Shown: positions 23,576 to 32,500 of the stretch, one piece after another
Position numbering within the stretch: position 1 is the stretch's first letter
How the letters are laid out: every line of letters starts with the position of its first letter
Source: Akkermansiaceae bacterium
GTDB taxonomy: Bacteria; Verrucomicrobiota; Verrucomicrobiia; Verrucomicrobiales; Akkermansiaceae
Length of the DNA stretch: 32,715 nucleotides
NCBI GenBank assembly: GCA_903827375.1
Contig: CAIKHZ010000370.1
Location: forward strand, 1-32,715
Direction of reading: 5' to 3'
Notes under the pieces: model-generated
The model's database searches: none
What the model saw: the letters and a program-made list of their open reading frames with translations, nothing else
Told to the model about the DNA's origin: nothing
Made by a program: the position numbers and the translations under genes

Positions 23576-25065
23576 AACTTCAACCTTATGTAGCGCCGAC
23601 AATCCGCCGGGTGTGCCAAACCACCGCCAATCCACAACGACTGGGACGCGTTCCTGTGATGGACGCCATCGACGGCGTGCCCGTGAGCCGTCTGATAGAG
23701 ACCCATGGCAGCCCGCTATTTGTGTTTTCCGAAGCAAATTTGCGCGAAAAAATCCGTGGGGTGCGTCAGGCGTTTGAGTCTGTCTATCCGGATGTGACGT
23801 TTGCGTGGTCGTACAAGACGAACTATTTGAATGCGATCTGCCGGGTATTTCATCAGGAAGGGTCGATTGCCGAGGTGGTGTCTGGGTTTGAATACGAGAA
23901 AGCGCGGCACAATGGGATCGCGGGGAAGCAGATCATTTTCAACGGTCCGTGGAAGAGTGTGGAATCGTTGCGCCGGGCCGTGAGCGAGGGGGCCATGATC
24001 CAAGTGGACAATCGCGATGAGATTGTGGTCTTGGCGCGCCTGGCGGAGGAATTGCAAACGACCATCGCGGTCGGCATTCGAGTGCATGTGGATACCGGCA
24101 CTCATGCGGTGTGGTCGAAGTTCGGCTTCAGCGCGGATGACGGCGAGGCACTGCGGATGATGACCTGGACGCGCGAAAACACCCGCCTGCGGATCCGAGG
24201 AATCCACTGCCACGTCGGCACCTTCATGTTGGATGCGGGTGCCTATGCGACGGCCACCAAGGCGGTGGTCGGGTTGGCCATCGCCGCTCAGGAGACCGGC
24301 GGCGATCTGGTGGAATACCTCAATCTGGGCGGTGGTTTTGCCTCGCATGCCCGGCTCCACGGCCAATACCTCCCGCCGGAGCAAGCGACGCCGGGATTTG
24401 ATGATTACGCCAGCGCGATTTGCAGCAGCATCAAGCAAGGATGGCCTGAGGGCTGCCCATTGCCCAAACTCTATCTGGAAACTGGACGCGCTCTGGTCGA
24501 TGAGGCGGGCTACCTGATATCGAGCGTCGTGGCGGTGAAGCAACGCCGCATGCCCGATGCGAATGGGGCCTTGGCCGCCTACGGCAAAGGCGGTCCTACG
24601 GTGGCATCAGCGGTGCGAGCCTATGGCAAGGGGGGCGTGGCTAACGGGCTTGGCAGTACCCGCCGCAACGCAGTGGTATTGGATGCTGGCATCAACATTT
24701 TGTACACCACCGCCTGGTATCAGCCATCGATTTATCCGGCAACGCAAACCGCGCCGGGGATGCAACCGACGACGGTGTACGGCTGTCTGTGCATGAATAT
24801 CGACGTCATTCGCGAGGAGGCGGCATTGCCCGACTTAAAAGCTGGGGATGCGGTGGTGATGCATCCAGTGGGAGCATACAACATGACCCAATCGATGCAG
24901 TTCATTGCCTACCGCCCAGCGGTGGTGATGATTGATCTGGGCCGCCGGGTGCATTTGATTCGGCGGCGCGAGGTTCTCGAGGACGTCCAAGGACCGGAAC
25001 TTGTGCCAGGACATTTGGCAGAGGGTGAGCAACCAACTGCGGCCATCGGCCGTCATGAGCCATGA
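23572..25065 (+). CDS. Fold-III PLP-dependent decarboxylase (LysA/DapDC-like)
   Basis: A 497-residue enzyme with the alanine-racemase-type TIM barrel and C-terminal beta domain of diaminopimelate/ornithine/carboxynorspermidine decarboxylases. Lys82 in SYKTNYLNAI should bind PLP. HCHVGTF (212-218), LNLGGGFA (251-258) and ETGRALVDEAGYL (303-315) are the phosphate and substrate motifs. At the dimer-interface substrate site, LysA has Cys-Glu-Ser-x-Asp; here it is Cys407-Met-Asn-Ile-Asp, so the substrate likely differs from diaminopimelate. It is longer than LysA (about 420). An insert with AYGKGG at 336-341 and again at 350-355 precedes VVLDAGINILYTT. It is ATGA-coupled on both sides. The closest functional analogy may be BtrK-like decarboxylation of a carrier-bound amino acid (inference). 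Confidence 0.88.
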   Translation: MKLQPYVAPTIRRVCQTTANPQRLGRVPVMDAIDGVPVSRLIETHGSPLFVFSEANLREKIRGVRQAFESVYPDVTFAWSYKTNYLNAICRVFHQEGSIAEVVSGFEYEKARHNGIAGKQIIFNGPWKSVESLRRAVSEGAMIQVDNRDEIVVLARLAEELQTTIAVGIRVHVDTGTHAVWSKFGFSADDGEALRMMTWTRENTRLRIRGIHCHVGTFMLDAGAYATATKAVVGLAIAAQETGGDLVEYLNLGGGFASHARLHGQYLPPEQATPGFDDYASAICSSIKQGWPEGCPLPKLYLETGRALVDEAGYLISSVVAVKQRRMPDANGALAAYGKGGPTVASAVRAYGKGGVANGLGSTRRNAVVLDAGINILYTTAWYQPSIYPATQTAPGMQPTTVYGCLCMNIDVIREEAALPDLKAGDAVVMHPVGAYNMTQSMQFIAYRPAVVMIDLGRRVHLIRRREVLEDVQGPELVPGHLAEGEQPTAAIGRHEP

Positions 25066-27245
25066 TTCCCTTTCCCCAAGGGACCCACCGGGCGGCCGAT
25101 GAAAAATCCCTGCCGCGCTCGATCATCGCCGCCTTGCCCCGCACCTACGCCATCATCTTCTATTCCACCGACCTGCGCTTCGGCTGGGCCATGCTCGCCC
25201 TCAATTTGTGCGTCCCATGGATCGGGCTGGCGGGACTGGCCGGGGTGCTGGCCGCTGCCTGCCTGGCCTGGGTGCTGCAGGTGGACCGCGGGTGGATCCG
25301 CAGCGGCTTTGCGTTGTTCAATCCCCTGCTGGCTTGCAGTGCGATGGTGCTGGCCGGGATGCTGGGCGGTTGGGCACCGGGAGTGATCGTGATGTTATGG
25401 GCGGCGGCGGCGGTGTTTTCGCTGCTCCTGACCATTGGCATGCAAGGCTGGATTGGCTCTCGCATGGGGCTTTCCGTGCAGAGCCTGCCGGCGGTCATCG
25501 TCGTGTGTTTGTTGCACTTCACTGGAGTCGGCTCGGGCGGCCAACAAGTGGTCGCACAGGTTGCAAGTGCCACGAGCCAAATCGATTTACTTGCCATGCC
25601 GGATGTGCTGCAGGGGTTCTTCCGGGCGTTTGCAGCGATGGTTTTCCAATCGTCGGCTGGAGCCGGTATCCTTGTGTACGTGGCGCTGGTTTTCAGCTCA
25701 CCGCTGGGCGCTGTCATGGCCACCCTCGGCTATGTGGCTGGCGCTGCGACACTTTGGATGTTAGGGTTGCCGATGGGGGCGACGGGCACCACCTGGTGTG
25801 GGTTCAACTTCCTGCTGGCGGGGGTGGCGTTGGGGGCGGGCTACCAAGTGCCGAACCGCGCAAGTTTGCTGCTGGCAGTGGTCGGCGGCGGAATGACCGC
25901 GCTGGTGGCAGTGGCGCTGAGTGTGTGGATGGGATGGTTCGGCCTTGGCGTGGGGGCCTTGCCGTACAACCTTGTGGTGCTAGGAGTGATGGCAGCGCTG
26001 CGCCTGTTGCCGCGCCCGATTGGCTTGATTGTCTCACCATGGACCACTCTGCAACCGGAGGGCATGGCACGGTTGATGCAAATCAGCGCGCTTCGGTTTC
26101 CGCATTACTACCAGCCTGCGGTATTCCTGCCTGGGGCTGGTGAGCGAGTGGTGACGCAGGGGTTTGACGGCGCTCTGACGCACCGGGGGTGGTGGCGCCA
26201 CGCCTTGGATTTCGAGGTGCCAGGTGCCGCGGGATCGTGGAATGCCGACGGAGCGGAATTGCGCGACTTCGGGATCTTTGAAACACCGGTCTATTGTCCG
26301 GTGACCGGTACGGTCGTGGCAGTGGAAAACCAAGTGCCAGACAACCCGGTGGGCGACAACAACCCGCAAGCGAATTGGGGGAATTTCGTGATGCTGCGGT
26401 CCGATCTGGGCTTTCACGTGATGCTTGCGCATTTCCTGCAAGGTTCGGTGGCCGTCAGCCAGGGACAGCGGTTGCGGGACGGCGCGTTCCTTGGCAGCTG
26501 CGGCAATTCAGGCCGCTCACCTGTGCCCCACCTGCATCTCCACGTGCAAGCCGGCCCACTGCCCGGTGCCGCGACCACCCCCTTCGTCTTGAAACATTTC
26601 ATTGAGCGCGACGCGGCCAGCGGCTTGGAAACCTACCACCTATCCGGGGTTCCCAGCCAAGATGCCCGCCTGCGGCCTGCCCTGCCCTCGGCGGCCCTGC
26701 ACGGGTGCTTCAGCGGCTGGCTGCCGGGCACCTATGAATTTGACAATGGCGGCACCCAGGAGGATGTACTGCTGGAATTTGACGAATCCGGGCGCTTCAG
26801 TTTGGCATCCTCCCGCCATCGCGAGCGGCTATCGCTTTTCCTCGCCGAAGGCGTGCTTTACGCTGACCCCTTCGAAGGCCGACCCACCGGGGTACTGGCC
26901 ATGCTGGCAATTCTGCTGGCTCGCGTCCCGTGCATCGCAGAACCCACCGTCGTCTGGCACGAGGTGATCGCGGCAGCCCCCTTTTTGCACGGTGCCACGC
27001 GGGTGTTTCACGACCTCATGGACCCATTTCTGGCGGTAGCCGTCCTTCATTATCGTTACTCCGTGACGGCGATGGGCGAGGGATTCGAACTCACGGCCGA
27101 TCTGGCAGCTGCGGACGTCCGGATGTGCCGTGCCGCCCCCAAGCGGTTGCGTGCCGAGATCCAAGGTCGCCGCGCAGTGGTCGCCATCGAGGGGGAAACC
27201 TGCGGTGGCCGCAAAATCCAAATATCTTTGATAAATCGAAAATAA
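25062..27245 (+). CDS. Urea-transporter-family channel fused to M23 metallopeptidase
   Basis: A 727-residue fusion. Residues 38-320 form an SLC14-type urea transporter with about ten hydrophobic helices and the two repeat signatures: FALFNPLLACSAMVL (83-97) and GTTWCGFNFLLAGVALGAGY (242-261). Residues 355-515 are an M23 (lysostaphin/LytM) peptidase with a complete site: His380 and Asp383 (HALD), catalytic-type His457 (MLAHF) and His490-x-His492 (PHLHLHV). Residues 530-727 are an unrecognised C-terminal domain. The start overlaps the decarboxylase stop by ATGA. The natural reading is a small-molecule channel tied to a peptidase serving the pathway made by the three preceding enzymes. Which side of the membrane the peptidase faces is unresolved. 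Confidence 0.87.
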   Translation: MIPFPQGTHRAADEKSLPRSIIAALPRTYAIIFYSTDLRFGWAMLALNLCVPWIGLAGLAGVLAAACLAWVLQVDRGWIRSGFALFNPLLACSAMVLAGMLGGWAPGVIVMLWAAAAVFSLLLTIGMQGWIGSRMGLSVQSLPAVIVVCLLHFTGVGSGGQQVVAQVASATSQIDLLAMPDVLQGFFRAFAAMVFQSSAGAGILVYVALVFSSPLGAVMATLGYVAGAATLWMLGLPMGATGTTWCGFNFLLAGVALGAGYQVPNRASLLLAVVGGGMTALVAVALSVWMGWFGLGVGALPYNLVVLGVMAALRLLPRPIGLIVSPWTTLQPEGMARLMQISALRFPHYYQPAVFLPGAGERVVTQGFDGALTHRGWWRHALDFEVPGAAGSWNADGAELRDFGIFETPVYCPVTGTVVAVENQVPDNPVGDNNPQANWGNFVMLRSDLGFHVMLAHFLQGSVAVSQGQRLRDGAFLGSCGNSGRSPVPHLHLHVQAGPLPGAATTPFVLKHFIERDAASGLETYHLSGVPSQDARLRPALPSAALHGCFSGWLPGTYEFDNGGTQEDVLLEFDESGRFSLASSRHRERLSLFLAEGVLYADPFEGRPTGVLAMLAILLARVPCIAEPTVVWHEVIAAAPFLHGATRVFHDLMDPFLAVAVLHYRYSVTAMGEGFELTADLAAADVRMCRAAPKRLRAEIQGRRAVVAIEGETCGGRKIQISLINRK

Positions 27246-27286
27246 TTTGAACAACCAACCGCAATCTGTGATGTATTTACGTTACT

Positions 27287-28192
27287 ATGCAAGCCTCCTT
27301 GCTACCGCCGCGAAATCCTGCCCTGTGCGCTCCGATTACCGCGAATCGTGAGCTTGGTGCCTGTTTGATTGCCAACCTGCCGATGCGTGATTTACTCACC
27401 ACTGAGTTATCACGTGCCGGATTCCAATTGGTGGATCCCGCAGATGCCTGTCCGCGCACCATCCGTGTGCCTCTGGATAATTGGATCGAATTAGGGGCCA
27501 TGCTGCTACTGGCCCGCAACCCCAACTCCGCCCGCCTCTGCAATAGCGATGGCCACCTTCTTGCGTGGAAGGGCGATGACCATCCCGAGGAATGCCTCGA
27601 TCACATCATCACCGACGCCGTTTGTTTCCCAGTGGTTTACCCATGGGACCTGCTGCGCATGAACGAAGAAGTGCTCGCCATGATGGATGAAACCTCGCTG
27701 CTGGGTGACGTCAGCCCGCTGGCTACCCTCACCGGATGCGTTCGCTTGGGCAAGGGTTCCGTCATTCATCCGGGCACCGTCATCAACGGCCCCGTATTGA
27801 TTGGACCTAACAGCCAAATCGGACCCAATGCCTACATCCGAGGTGCCACCTCCATCGGCTCAAATTGCTTTGTTGGCAACGGTGCCGAGGTCAAAAACTC
27901 GATCATCTATAACAACACCTACGTATCCCGCCAATGCTATGTGGCCGACTCCATCATCGGGGCTCATGTCACTCTGGGGGCCGGCACCTGCACGGAAAAC
28001 CACCGCCATGACGGCCGCAACCACCTCTCGATGATCCACGGGCGGCTGATTGATACCGGCCGCGTCAAGTACGGCGCGGTGCTCGGCGATGGCGTTAGAA
28101 CAGGCGTCAACACCTCGCTTGAAGCCGGAGTGAAGATAGGAGTTGCCCGCACCACCAAACCCGGGTCCTATGTCGGCAAGGACATGCTGTAA
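27287..28192 (+). CDS. Left-handed beta-helix protein related to sugar-1-phosphate nucleotidyltransferases
   Basis: A 301-residue protein. From about residue 135 to the end it is a hexapeptide-repeat beta-helix (VRLGKGSVIHPGTVINGPVL, IGPNSQIGPNAYIRGATSIG, GVRTGVNTSLEAGVKIG), as in the GlmU C-terminal domain and archaeal dual-function enzymes. Residues 30-130 recall a nucleotidyltransferase domain (LPMRDLLTTELSRAGF) but lack the GxGTRM nucleotide loop. It is therefore either an acetyltransferase-like subunit or a degenerate nucleotidyltransferase. ATG 27287 follows a 41-base gap after the transporter fusion. That gap is AT-rich (TTGAAC at 27247) and may hold its own promoter. Its last codons are duplicated just after the stop. 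Confidence 0.75.
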   Translation: MQASLLPPRNPALCAPITANRELGACLIANLPMRDLLTTELSRAGFQLVDPADACPRTIRVPLDNWIELGAMLLLARNPNSARLCNSDGHLLAWKGDDHPEECLDHIITDAVCFPVVYPWDLLRMNEEVLAMMDETSLLGDVSPLATLTGCVRLGKGSVIHPGTVINGPVLIGPNSQIGPNAYIRGATSIGSNCFVGNGAEVKNSIIYNNTYVSRQCYVADSIIGAHVTLGAGTCTENHRHDGRNHLSMIHGRLIDTGRVKYGAVLGDGVRTGVNTSLEAGVKIGVARTTKPGSYVGKDML

Positions 28193-28214
28193 CGGTGGAC
28201 AGGCTGTAACGGTA
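28181..28214 (+). repeat. 17-bp tandem duplication across the stop codon
   Basis: GACATGCTGTAACGGTG (28181-28197) is followed directly by GACAGGCTGTAACGGTA (28198-28214), 15 of 17 bases identical. The first unit contains the last two sense codons and the TAA stop of the beta-helix gene. A slippage origin is likely. Confidence 0.85.
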
Positions 28215-28220
28215 AGAATG

Positions 28221-28244
28221 TGTTGTCGAGCGCTGAGTTCTGAG
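28221..28244. repeat. Short third echo of the dispersed repeat tail
   Basis: TGTTGTCGAGCGCTGAGTTC (28221-28240) followed by TGAG resembles the GTTGTCGAAAG-to-GTGAGTTCTG tail of dispersed repeat copies A and B, with an internal deletion. It is again intergenic, between the converging beta-helix and kbl genes. Only about 22 bases are comparable, so relationship is tentative. Confidence 0.35.
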
Positions 28245-28288
28245 GGTGTTTGAGGCCATGTCCGCCGGCTGGATTCGACGTTAGCGGC

Positions 28289-29485
28289 TCAAATGATACC
28301 TAGCTGTTTGCCGGTTTGGATGAAGGCGTCGATTCCTTGGTCGAGTTGCTCGCGGGAATGAGCGGCGCTGATTTGGGTGCGGATGCGGGCTTTCCCCTGC
28401 GGCACAACTGGAAAGAAGAAGCCGACGGCATAGATCCCCCGCTCTAGGAGGACATCGGCGAAGCGCTGGGCAAGGGCGGCATCGCCCAACATGACGGGTG
28501 AAATCGGGTGGGAGGTACCGCTGATCGTGAAGCCTGTGCCGGCCATGGCGTTGCGGAAATAGGCGGTGTTGTCCTTGACGCGATCTGCCAGAACCGTGGA
28601 ATCCTCGAGCATTTCCAGGACCCGGATGGCTGCCGCCACGATGGGGGGAGCCACACTGTTAGAGAAGAGATAGGGGCGGGAGCGCTGGCGCAGCAAGTCG
28701 ATAATTTCCTTTTTGCCAGAGGTATAACCCCCAGAGGCACCTCCGAGGGCTTTGCCAAGGGTGCCGGTGGTGAGGTCGATTTTTCCGAACAGCCCGCAAT
28801 GTTCGTGGGTGCCGCGGCCGCGGGCCCCAAGAAATCCGGTGGCATGGCAATCGTCAAAATGCACAATGGCCTGGTACTTTTCGGCCAGCGCGTGAATTTG
28901 GTCGAGTTTGGCAATGATGCCGTCCATCGAGAACACGCCGTCGGTGGTGATGAGTTTGAAGCGGGCACCGGCTGCGTCGGCCGCCTGGAGTTGGGCTTCG
29001 AGGTCAGCCATGTCGTTGTTGGCGTAGCGGAAGCGCTGGGCTTTGCATAGGCGAACGCCGTCGATGATGGATGCGTGGTTGAGGGCGTCTGAGATGACGG
29101 CGTCGTGTTCGGAAAGCAGCACTTCGAAAAGACCGCCGTTGGCGTCGAAGCAACTTGGATAAAGGATGGTGTCTTCGGTGCCAAGAAAGCCGGAGAGTTT
29201 CTCTTCAAGTTGCTTGTGGAGTGTTTGGGTGCCACAGATGAAGCGCACAGAGGCCATCCCAAAGCCCCAGCGCTCCAACGCGGCGCGAGCGGCGGCGACG
29301 ACTTCCGGGTGATCCGCCAGCCCGAGGTAATTGTTAGCGCAAAGGTTGATCACGTTGCGGCCGTCGTGAAGGCGGACGCTGGCATTCTGGCAGGAATCGA
29401 TGAGCCGCTCTCGCTTGTAAAGACCGGCGGCTGTGATTTCATCCAGTGTGGAATGGAGCGAGGCGAGGAAGGTTACCGGGAGCAT
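28289..29485 (-). CDS. kbl: Glycine C-acetyltransferase (2-amino-3-ketobutyrate CoA ligase)
   Basis: A PLP enzyme of the alpha-oxoamine synthase family that cleaves 2-amino-3-ketobutyrate with CoA to glycine and acetyl-CoA, the second step of threonine breakdown. From ATG 29485 the protein has 398 residues, the same length as E. coli Kbl. The Schiff-base lysine, Lys245 in [15 protein letters not shown], is within one residue of E. coli Lys244. [35 protein letters not shown] and [16 protein letters not shown] fit Kbl better than BioF or HemA. The usual partner tdh is not in the window. Codons upstream to 29503 are possible. It lies 33 bases after the large esterase gene on the same strand, but co-expression is not implied. 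Confidence 0.95.
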   Translation of the reverse strand: MLPVTFLASLHSTLDEITAAGLYKRERLIDSCQNASVRLHDGRNVINLCANNYLGLADHPEVVAAARAALERWGFGMASVRFICGTQTLHKQLEEKLSGFLGTEDTILYPSCFDANGGLFEVLLSEHDAVISDALNHASIIDGVRLCKAQRFRYANNDMADLEAQLQAADAAGARFKLITTDGVFSMDGIIAKLDQIHALAEKYQAIVHFDDCHATGFLGARGRGTHEHCGLFGKIDLTTGTLGKALGGASGGYTSGKKEIIDLLRQRSRPYLFSNSVAPPIVAAAIRVLEMLEDSTVLADRVKDNTAYFRNAMAGTGFTISGTSHPISPVMLGDAALAQRFADVLLERGIYAVGFFFPVVPQGKARIRTQISAAHSREQLDQGIDAFIQTGKQLGII

Positions 29486-29518
29486 GGCGGACGTAGAATA
29501 CATACCCAGCGCGGAGGA

Positions 29519-32500
29519 TTATGGCTGGATGCCTTTGAGTCGGACAAAGATTCTGGCCCCCGGAGAGGGTATCGCAACCTGGATATGATCTGACGAACTG
29601 CCCGGCGTGACCGTCACGCTGCCACTGGTGGTGGCAGGTATGGTCACGCCCGTCCAACCGGCCAGATCGCTGCCATACTCCACCACCTGGATGGTACCCG
29701 GAGGGATCGACGCAGCGCTGCGGTCATACTCGAAGGCCCAGACACCGCCGTTGTGCGTGAGAACCGGAAGAATCGTGCGAGAGGCCGCCATCGGGTTGCC
29801 GCCGAGGACAAACTCCAACAAGTTGGGGATACCATCGTGATCGGGGTCGTCCATCGGACCATCGTTGACGCCAGCGCTCAAGCCCTGAGCGGCATTGGCG
29901 GCCCAAGATGCATAGGGCGAACCCGGTGTGGCCGTGGCCTGGTTAGAGTCCGGGCTCTCGCCGACAGTTCCACTGACGGTGGTGGTGGCCGATGTCACGT
30001 AAAAATAAGGTGTGCCGTTAGTCAGCGCCGTGTCGGTATAGCTTGTGCCTGAGGCCGTGCCGATGAGTGTATATGGCCCGCCGTTGGTGGTGGCGCGTTT
30101 TACGTTGTATGCCGTGGCACCGGTGGCTGCGGTCCAGCTCAGCGCTACCTGGCCATTGCTCGCGGTGGCGGTGAGCAGGGACGGAGCCGGAGGTGCGATA
30201 GTAACATCGGCGAAGCTGAGGGCGGGAATGCCGTTGACGCCGTAGAGCAAACTCGAGACGGCTTCGCCATAGCTCCAGTGGGCGTCCTCCAGATAATCGA
30301 GGGTGGAGGTGGCGGTGCCGGCGGCGGACAATTGGAGTTTGATGAGATTCTTTTTCACCGCATCGACGTTGCCCGAGGACACCTTGCTGGCGACCTTGTC
30401 CAGATAGTAATTCGGCATTGAGAAACTGCTCCATGACATATCTTGGTCAAACTCCAGGGCAATCTCGGTTCTGGTGGCGCTCGTGTAATAGGCGCGGCGC
30501 AAGATTGGCGCGGTGACCGACATGGCAGGGACGACTCCGTAGAAGTCCTGCCCCACCAATGGAGCGGTCAGATTGGCAAAATTCTGGTAACCGGTGGGGT
30601 TAAAATGGCATCCCTCATAAGCGGGTGTTGCCAGGGTGCACAGGACATGCATCTTCGAATACAAGCTTGGCAGAGTGCGTTGCACGTCGCGCAGTTGGTC
30701 GCCTTTGGGTCCCATCGCACAAGGAGCCGGCATCACCTGATAGATGATATAACGCTGAAGATTGGGAAAATCCTGTTTCCATGCGGCCGACATATCGATG
30801 AAGTATTGCTGATAGGACTTGTAATCCCAGTCGCCGGTGGGGGCTGCTGCACCGCTGTTATTTTCCCCTTGGTGCCAAAATACGCCGCGAATGCCGTGGC
30901 TCAAATTGCCCCCGATCACCCGATTGTAGATGCTGGCGTAGATCGAATAGAGACTCCCCGCCTGCGAATGGCCCGCTGGATTGGGCTGGTGCTGGTCAAT
31001 CCGTGTGCCTCCTACGGCTCCTTGAATGAAGCACACCGGCATGTTGTAGGTGGCTGTCATGGACTTGGCCAAATACCAACCCCACAGGCCGAGTTGCATT
31101 TCCGTGCCTTTGCTGATCGCATATCCCCAGCCCGATGTCAGGCCATAGGTTCGGATCCACGGATCCGTGGTATTGTCGTTAGGTGCCGTGTTGTCCACGG
31201 CCAAGGCGTTTGACTGCCCGTCGATGATATAGGCATCGCCGCAGACCAGGTTTGTCACGGTGGCGCTTAGCGTGTCGGTTACACCGCTGGTCGTGCCAAA
31301 CTCCACCCTGTAAGTCACCTTGCCTGCGGCGATCGGCGCGCTGAATCCATAGGCCCCTGCCACCGGTGTTTGGCGGAGGGTTGGCCCGTATTGCGCCTCG
31401 GATCCCCCGCTGGGTGTGGCAAAAACCTTCAGATAGACAGGGGTTGTACCGGCACCCGTGCCGTTGTAATAAATCGTTCCCATGTTCGTGCTTGGGTCCC
31501 GCGCATAAAACTGGTTATTGACCGCTTTCTCGGTGGCTCCCGGCGTGCGTTGCACCCAGGCATCGGTGGCAGGCTCTCGAACGGTAACCAACGCACTGCT
31601 AGACACCAGAGTGCCGCCGTTATCAAGGACCAGCGTCACGGTCATCGGGCCGCTGCCTTGGGCGCGGGTCAGTGTGAGCACACCGGGCTGGGTTGGCGTG
31701 CCAGCGGTCATCGTCTTGGCAACGGCCACACCCGCCACGCTCCAGGAGTAGTTGAGGTTGGCCACGCCGGCGGCCTGCAGAGCTGCGAGGTTGGAGATGA
31801 CAGGGGTGACGGTCATGGATTGGCGGCCATCCCACTGGCTGGTGGAAGCACTCAGGGTGAACACCGGATCGGGAATCGTGTCGGTAACTGTGACGGGAAT
31901 ATCCACCGTTTGATTTCCCGCAGGATAGACGCCCTTGAAGCGGATGACGAAAGATTGGTTCCCTGTGACCCGACCGGCGCTCACGTTGCAGGTGAACTGG
32001 TCAGTGGCGAGGATGGTTTCCACGCCATTTTGGATGAGGCTCCAATAGACTTTTTGGGCACCACCGGCCTGACCGCTGAGAGTGGTGCTCGTTCCTTCGT
32101 TCATCGTCACTGACGGCGGCGTGGCGGAAAACGTCGAGCCAGTTTGCACCAGATTGCCTAGCAACGTTTGCAAGGGTTTTTGGTTTTCATACTCCAGCTT
32201 GATCCAGTTTGGCGAGCGGGTCACGTTGGAGATGCGGACCTCATCCATGTCACCGACGTAGCTGTAGCCATACCAGCCGCCGATATACATTCTGGAGGGT
32301 GTCGGGATCGCCATCGTGCCACCGGTGCTGCTGCCATCCAACACGCCGTTCACATACATCTTGGCCGCCCCGTTCTGATAGGTGTGGGCAACATGGATCC
32401 ACTGGGACAACGCAAGCGTGCTGGCACCCGTCACGTTGCCACCGCCAAAATAACAATCCATGTTCATGTGGGGCGGGCTTGCGAATTGCATCACCACCTT

